NCBI RefSeq assembly: GCF_037126465.1
Contig: NC_088210.1
Span: 12,732,011-12,796,010, forward strand
Direction: 5' to 3'
Source of the DNA: Ornithodoros turicata
Taxonomy: Eukaryota; Arthropoda; Arachnida; Ixodida; Argasidae
DNA length: 64,000 bases
Both the position numbers and the translations under genes were made by a program. This document shows positions 59,601 through 64,000 of the stretch, one piece after another (the first letter of the stretch is position 1; every line of letters starts with the position of its first letter). The notes beneath the pieces are model-generated. The model searched no databases. It saw nothing but the letters and a program-made list of their open reading frames with translations, and had not been told where the DNA came from.

Positions 59601-60935
59601 TAATAACTAATACCTGTATCACTTATTGTTATATGCAATAAACCATACGCGTATATTGTTGAGAAATGGCTCGGCCTCAAGAGCTACTCCGCTATGCAGT
59701 ATAATGATGAACATGGGAGAACTGATGTTCTGAGGCTGGAACAACATAGAATGGAAGGGAATCTTTCATCTTTCAGCAGTATAATGACCTAAGTGAGCTG
59801 TTGGAAATACGCTGTTAGTGCAATTCTTCGAAACATTTTTGTTAACGACAGTGGCATTTTTTCGCAAGGTGAATGTTGCCCACCTTTCGTACAAAACGTT
59901 GATTTGCTATATCCTTATCGGTATTCTTATCAATTTCTGTGGAAGCTCGTTCGAATCTTCTTTTCGCTATTCCTTCAAGGTGGAAATTTTCACTTACATC
60001 GTTATCCAGAGAGCCATTCAATTGACCCATAAATCATTGAAACAAATAATAATGAATCTACGATTAAATTTCGCGAACTTGCCGAACACCAAGCATGCAT
60101 TTCATCCTTAAGAGGCACAGTTCAGAAATCTAGTTTAACCTCATCATATACGGCGACAAAAATCAACTAAAACTAGAATACGCAGGACCTGTTGCATATA
60201 CGCGTTCTATAAGTCGTTATTTTGTCCCCATAATAGAATTCTAACAGCCTGCCCAACTGTTACATCGTGGAGCTTATCCTACCGCAAAATTGTACTCTTT
60301 TTCATCAGCGTTATGCCTCATTTCTTTTTGTCCCTCTAAACATTTGCTCTTTTCAATAATCCGCGCTATACCAATATTTAATGACACGGAAACGTCTTCA
60401 GGACACTTTACCGGCTCGATTACCTTCGCTAATAGGCCTAATTGAGACGCATTTTTTTTAGATCCCTATGTAGGTTAAGAGTAGCAAAAAAAAAAAAAAA
60501 ATGTGGGGGAAATGTTCTGAGTTAACCCCACCGTGGTCGCTTTTCATGGGGCAACGCTCAGTGGACGCATTGAATAAACATCGCATGAAACATCCCGGAT
60601 GAAATCTTTGTTGAAGCGCAGGTCGCAGTTGAAGTGCTTAAAAGGCTCATGACAATAAAATTTTCGCCAGTTGAGGTTGGAAGATCGTGTGTCCGTGTAT
60701 GTTTTAACCCCCCCACCCCCACCCCACCCCACACACTTTATTCCTGTCTCCGTGCTGTATTTCAATATGCACTATTGCCATCTCCCCCGTTGTGATAAAC
60801 TTCCCTGCAGTTGGGCCACCCGCTTTGCCGCACTAAGTCGTTCACATCGTAGACTTTCTCCGATTAAACATTTTTAAACGTATATGTGACGTAACGACGA
60901 AGAGGCCGAACTCACGCTCGTGCATGTGCAGGCAC
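59601..60935. other. No supported gene; repeat T shred at 59718-59770
   Basis: AACTGATGTTCTGAGGCTGG and CAACATAGAATGG are the end of repeat T. An A15 run lies at 60487-60500 and C/A-rich sequence at 60709-60733. Frames at 59793-60111 are AT-rich and unrecognised. Confidence 0.4.
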
Positions 60936-60985
60936 TGATTGATTGATTTTTGAAAAAAAAAAAAAATGGAGATGTTAGTCTCGAG
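60936..60985 (-). mobile_element. LINE family X tail, minus strand
   Basis: TGATTGATTGATTTTTG, A14, TGGAGATGTTAGTCTCGAG: the reverse complement of the 53382 tail. Confidence 0.65.
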
Positions 60986-62356
60986 CCACTCGGGACTGGC
61001 AGGCATATTCATTAAACTGACATTACTCGGGACGGTTGTTCCTCTGTTCATCACATATACTACGCTTAAACTGCGTTAGAAATTACTTAGGTCGCTTGCA
61101 TTCGATCTATTAAAGAAATTATTGCGTGCTTTCTATATAAACATGATTTGTCGTTTTGTCAGAGACAAAATGACAATACCAATAAATTTGATTCACAAAG
61201 GAACATGCTCTTGCTTCGTTACATGTATCACTGTTAAACGAGAGCTTCGCTCACAACACTGCCCCGACTCAACTACCATTCACCATAATATCTCCCTGTC
61301 TTCTGACTTGTCCAAAATACAACAACAACAACAATTATGTTCAGAGGATGAAGCGGGGAGGTTTTCCACGTCCAAAAGACAAAGTGTATACGCCTTCTTG
61401 AAAAATTCACGTATAGTTCAGGTATCTATATTAATTTGGTGCTCATGAAGAACAGGTGTGCCACATACAGCACAATTGATTAAAAATAAGGCATAATTCA
61501 TAGTCTGTAACCAATACAGTTAATACAAACAATGCTGTACCCATTAATAGAACAAATGCAGCCATACGTTTATATTCAAACTCAAATTCCATGCAGTGAC
61601 GTTATTAATACCATCAAACAAATACAGTCGATAATTAATACATTACAACAACATTTATCGGATACCTTCCCGCGGAGCTACACATGAAAACATGTCAAGG
61701 TTATAAACGATGCAGATGTTATCGACGGTCTTTAAGGGCTCGATTCAAAAACGTGCTTAACGTGGGACGGCTGTGGCTGTAAAACGTCGGACGCTGTCTG
61801 GCGATGACCGCGGGAACGCAAAAAAAAAAAAAAAAAAAAGCAAAAAGAAACACAGGACAAACACTCGCGACAGTCAATATTGCCGTGGAGTCGTTTATGG
61901 AGAAATGTGGCGTAACGTATACGGGACACCGCTGGGATAAAGTATAAGCACGTGGAATATTCTGAGAATGCAAGCATAACCGTATAACGATGACGGACCG
62001 AGGTATCGATCGTAAAGAATGCGTATTAAGCGCTTCCGCACACTTTCGAGTCATAGGGGGGCACTGTTGTTGATATTGCGAGAATTCTATGGGACGGAAG
62101 CATATTGAAGTTTCGGTAATCTAAGAGCATCGTATATATACAGGCAGAAGAGACTGTTAGGAGTAGTGAACGATTTGAGCGGGAGCAAAATCGTGCCTAA
62201 AGCACAAAATGTATTTTTAGGAATATGGTAATGATGGTCATGATGGTGATGTGATAAGAAAGAAAAAGAAAGACGGGGATGTGAGTTTCGACGAAGTCGA
62301 ACTGGCTGCACCAGTATACGCTTACACACGGAAAGCAGAAACAGATGATAAGATAA
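60986..62356. other. No supported gene
   Basis: ACAAC run at 61319-61333 and A19 at 61820-61838. Minus frames at 61719-62054 and 62087-62419 are low complexity or unrecognised. Confidence 0.4.
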
Positions 62357-62569
62357 GGGAGAAACTGATGTTCTGAGGCTGGAACAACATAGAAGGGACA
62401 GATACAAACAAAGCCTCAAATTGCCTAAAAAATCAACGATGAAAGATGAAAGTCACTGAAAAGGTTAGCCAGCTGTAGGGGCACTGGAGAGCCCTGGACC
62501 GGTAATCCAGAAGATGTGGGTTCGATCCCTACAGCTGGCTAATCTTTTCAGTGACTTTCATCTTTCATA
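62357..62569. mobile_element. SINE-like repeat T, fold-back chimera
   Basis: The left part (62357-62480) is repeat T in minus orientation, ending inside the T arm. It then switches to plus orientation (62481-62569), restarting in the D arm. A 42-bp stem (ATGAAAGATGAAAGTC... / ...GACTTTCATCTTTCAT) results, with the anticodon and T regions in the loop. Confidence 0.8.
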
Positions 62570-62691
62570 GATGATGAGATGATGACAAAACAAAGAGATG
62601 ATGACCAGAGAATTACTGAGATGATGATGGAGTTCAACGTGGAGTTCAAAAGTTTCGACCAAATAAGTACAAAATGTCGGACTTGCTAGGA

Positions 62692-62795
62692 GGGGGGGGG
62701 GGGGGGACGATATGTTTAATAGAGTGACAGAAAAAAGGAAGAAAAGAAAAAAAATGAAATGTCAGCCAGGCTATCGCCGGCTTGCTATTCCGAAA
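62692..62795 (-). mobile_element. LINE 3' tail, minus strand
   Basis: G15, ACGATATGTTTAATAG, an A/G-rich stretch, ATGTCAGCCAGGCTATCGCC, GGCTTGCTATTCC, then purine-rich sequence to 62880. Confidence 0.7.
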
Positions 62796-62950
62796 AAGAG
62801 AAATAAAGAAAAAGATAAAGAACGAAACTGAAAATAAACAAAAAGAAAGAAGGAAAAGGAAAAAAATGAAAGAAAAATAGGCACTCAGTGCAGTGCGGTA
62901 CAGCACGAATGTCCAGTCGGTGGGCACAGGCAAGGCACGAGGGGCACAAT

Positions 62951-63345
62951 TATAATAATAATAATAATAATAATAATAATTTATTTATTTATTTCCACAT
63001 AGCATAACATGTGGCGGGAACTGTGAAATAAAGTCACCTCGGTGACTTGACGAGCTCACAGCTCCTGTGATAGGGGCACACACAGCATACATTCAGCGAG
63101 TCATAGAATGTCCATATAAGTCCAGCTGTACGTATAGAGAAATCTTCAAGTGCCCTCAGCGCCTTGTCGGACGACGGAGGACCTAACAGTTTCGCGATGT
63201 CGAAGGCTCGGGAGTCCACACGAGAGTGGCTCGTCTCTAATACCCTTCGAGCATCGACGTATTTCCGACACCTGAGAAGGACGTGTTCTACGTCCTCTAC
63301 AACGTACGCCACACCAGAATGTGAGAGATATGTACTGTGAAAGTT
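62951..63345 (-). pseudogene. LINE ORF2 C-terminal relic, minus strand
   Basis: The minus frame 63312-63034 reads VEDVEHVLLRCRKY, R, L, then DSRAFDIAKLLGPPS, again the ED.EH.LL.C ... LLGP signature. The C-x2-C upstream is partly lost. About 80 bp of 3' UTR with GTGGAAATAAAT, then (TAAA)n(TTA)n at 62951-62995 as the terminal tail. The tail differs from the C-run and AATC families, so at least four LINE tail types are present in the window. Confidence 0.7.
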
Positions 63346-64000
63346 AGGTTAGGAGCAACAAGGAGACCTAGGTCACTATCATGTCGCCACAAGAACAACG
63401 GATAAATTAATGATGATGAATGAGGAAATTGCCCACATGCGCAAACGTCGTGTCATGTCATGTCGCAAATGGGTGACGGCTATAATGCATAATCGTACAA
63501 CAATGCGTTACGTCGTTTCGTGAATAAAAATGCACGTAGTCTCGGACAAATTTTAACGAAGCAGGTTGTGCGTGCACGAAGATAATAGCGCAGAGATGTC
63601 ATTCTGCAGTAAGTCATAATCGTTATTCTACGAAGTAATACAGCGGTAAAGCTTCACGTCATCGACGTACTCAATGAACTGAGAATGTTTAACGCAAGAA
63701 CACACGTGTAATTATCAAATCAAATAGATTAAAAAGCAAGGGGCTAATACTGGCCCCTGGTACGTATATTCCATACACATGTTCAGGCAGTCCATGTTTA
63801 ACAAACTTCTTGAGAGAGCAACGGATGATTGACTACCAAGGTCGAACGCTTGAAATAGATAATGTCAACGTGCTGGCGGTTAGATAAACATATCCCAAGG
63901 AAATGCAGGAAGGTAACCAGGTTCATTTCAACACTACCTGCCGGATCCAGAACCGTGCTGCTCGACGAACAGGCTTCGTACGAAGGAACAAGTACAGCTG
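63346..64000. other. No supported gene
   Basis: Possible LINE-related sequence continues, but I find no frame or motif to support it. Confidence 0.35.

Overview
The window looks like repeat-dense animal nuclear DNA, most probably from an ixodid tick or a close chelicerate relative. The reasons are several tRNA-derived SINEs whose heads and bodies resemble those known from hard ticks, a short interstitial block of the arthropod TTAGG telomere motif, and no bacterial-style gene packing. The species call is an inference from repeat style. I find no convincing host protein-coding gene; apart from one transposon ORF, the longer open frames are chance frames through repeats.

The centrepiece is a complete LTR retrotransposon at 6355-13066. 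It has two 794-bp LTRs that look identical by eye, a 5-bp target duplication (ACGGT), a tRNA-Ser-type primer binding site, a polypurine tract and one uninterrupted 1453-codon gag-pol frame (7675-12036). Its domains run Gag, zinc knuckle, protease, integrase, reverse transcriptase, RNase H. Integrase therefore precedes reverse transcriptase. That is the Ty1/copia order, but the domains are Ty3/gypsy in type. This is the hallmark of Gmr1-like elements, and the capsid part of Gag also resembles the SCAN domain, which is thought to descend from Gmr1-like capsids. The element looks young and possibly active.

Region by region: 1-6349 holds an interstitial telomere-like block, decayed palindromic MITEs, a LINE 3' end, polypyrimidine LINE tails and a LINE fragment nested in another LINE tail. 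6355-13066 is the LTR element. 13072-27700 holds inverted-repeat elements (16202-16799, 21754-21942, 25177-25708), a hAT-like MITE with 8-bp target duplications (18155-18622), LINE 3' ends and SINE pieces. 28000-44000 is dominated by a family of ~240-bp near-perfect palindromes (TIR CACTCTTAAAAATGAACTTC, mostly flanked by TA), tRNA-derived SINEs and a tandem pair of another SINE. 44000-64000 has a second hAT-like MITE (47931-48682), more palindromes, a fold-back SINE (62357-62569) and LINE C-terminal relics on both strands.

The repeats interact: SINEs sit inside MITEs and inside AT-rich repeats with target duplications, a 49-bp LINE tail sits inside a palindrome, and one LINE relic lies in the tail of another. 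The LTR element supplies its own Gag, protease, integrase and reverse transcriptase. The SINEs and MITEs encode nothing and would depend on LINE machinery or on transposases, neither of which is intact in this window.
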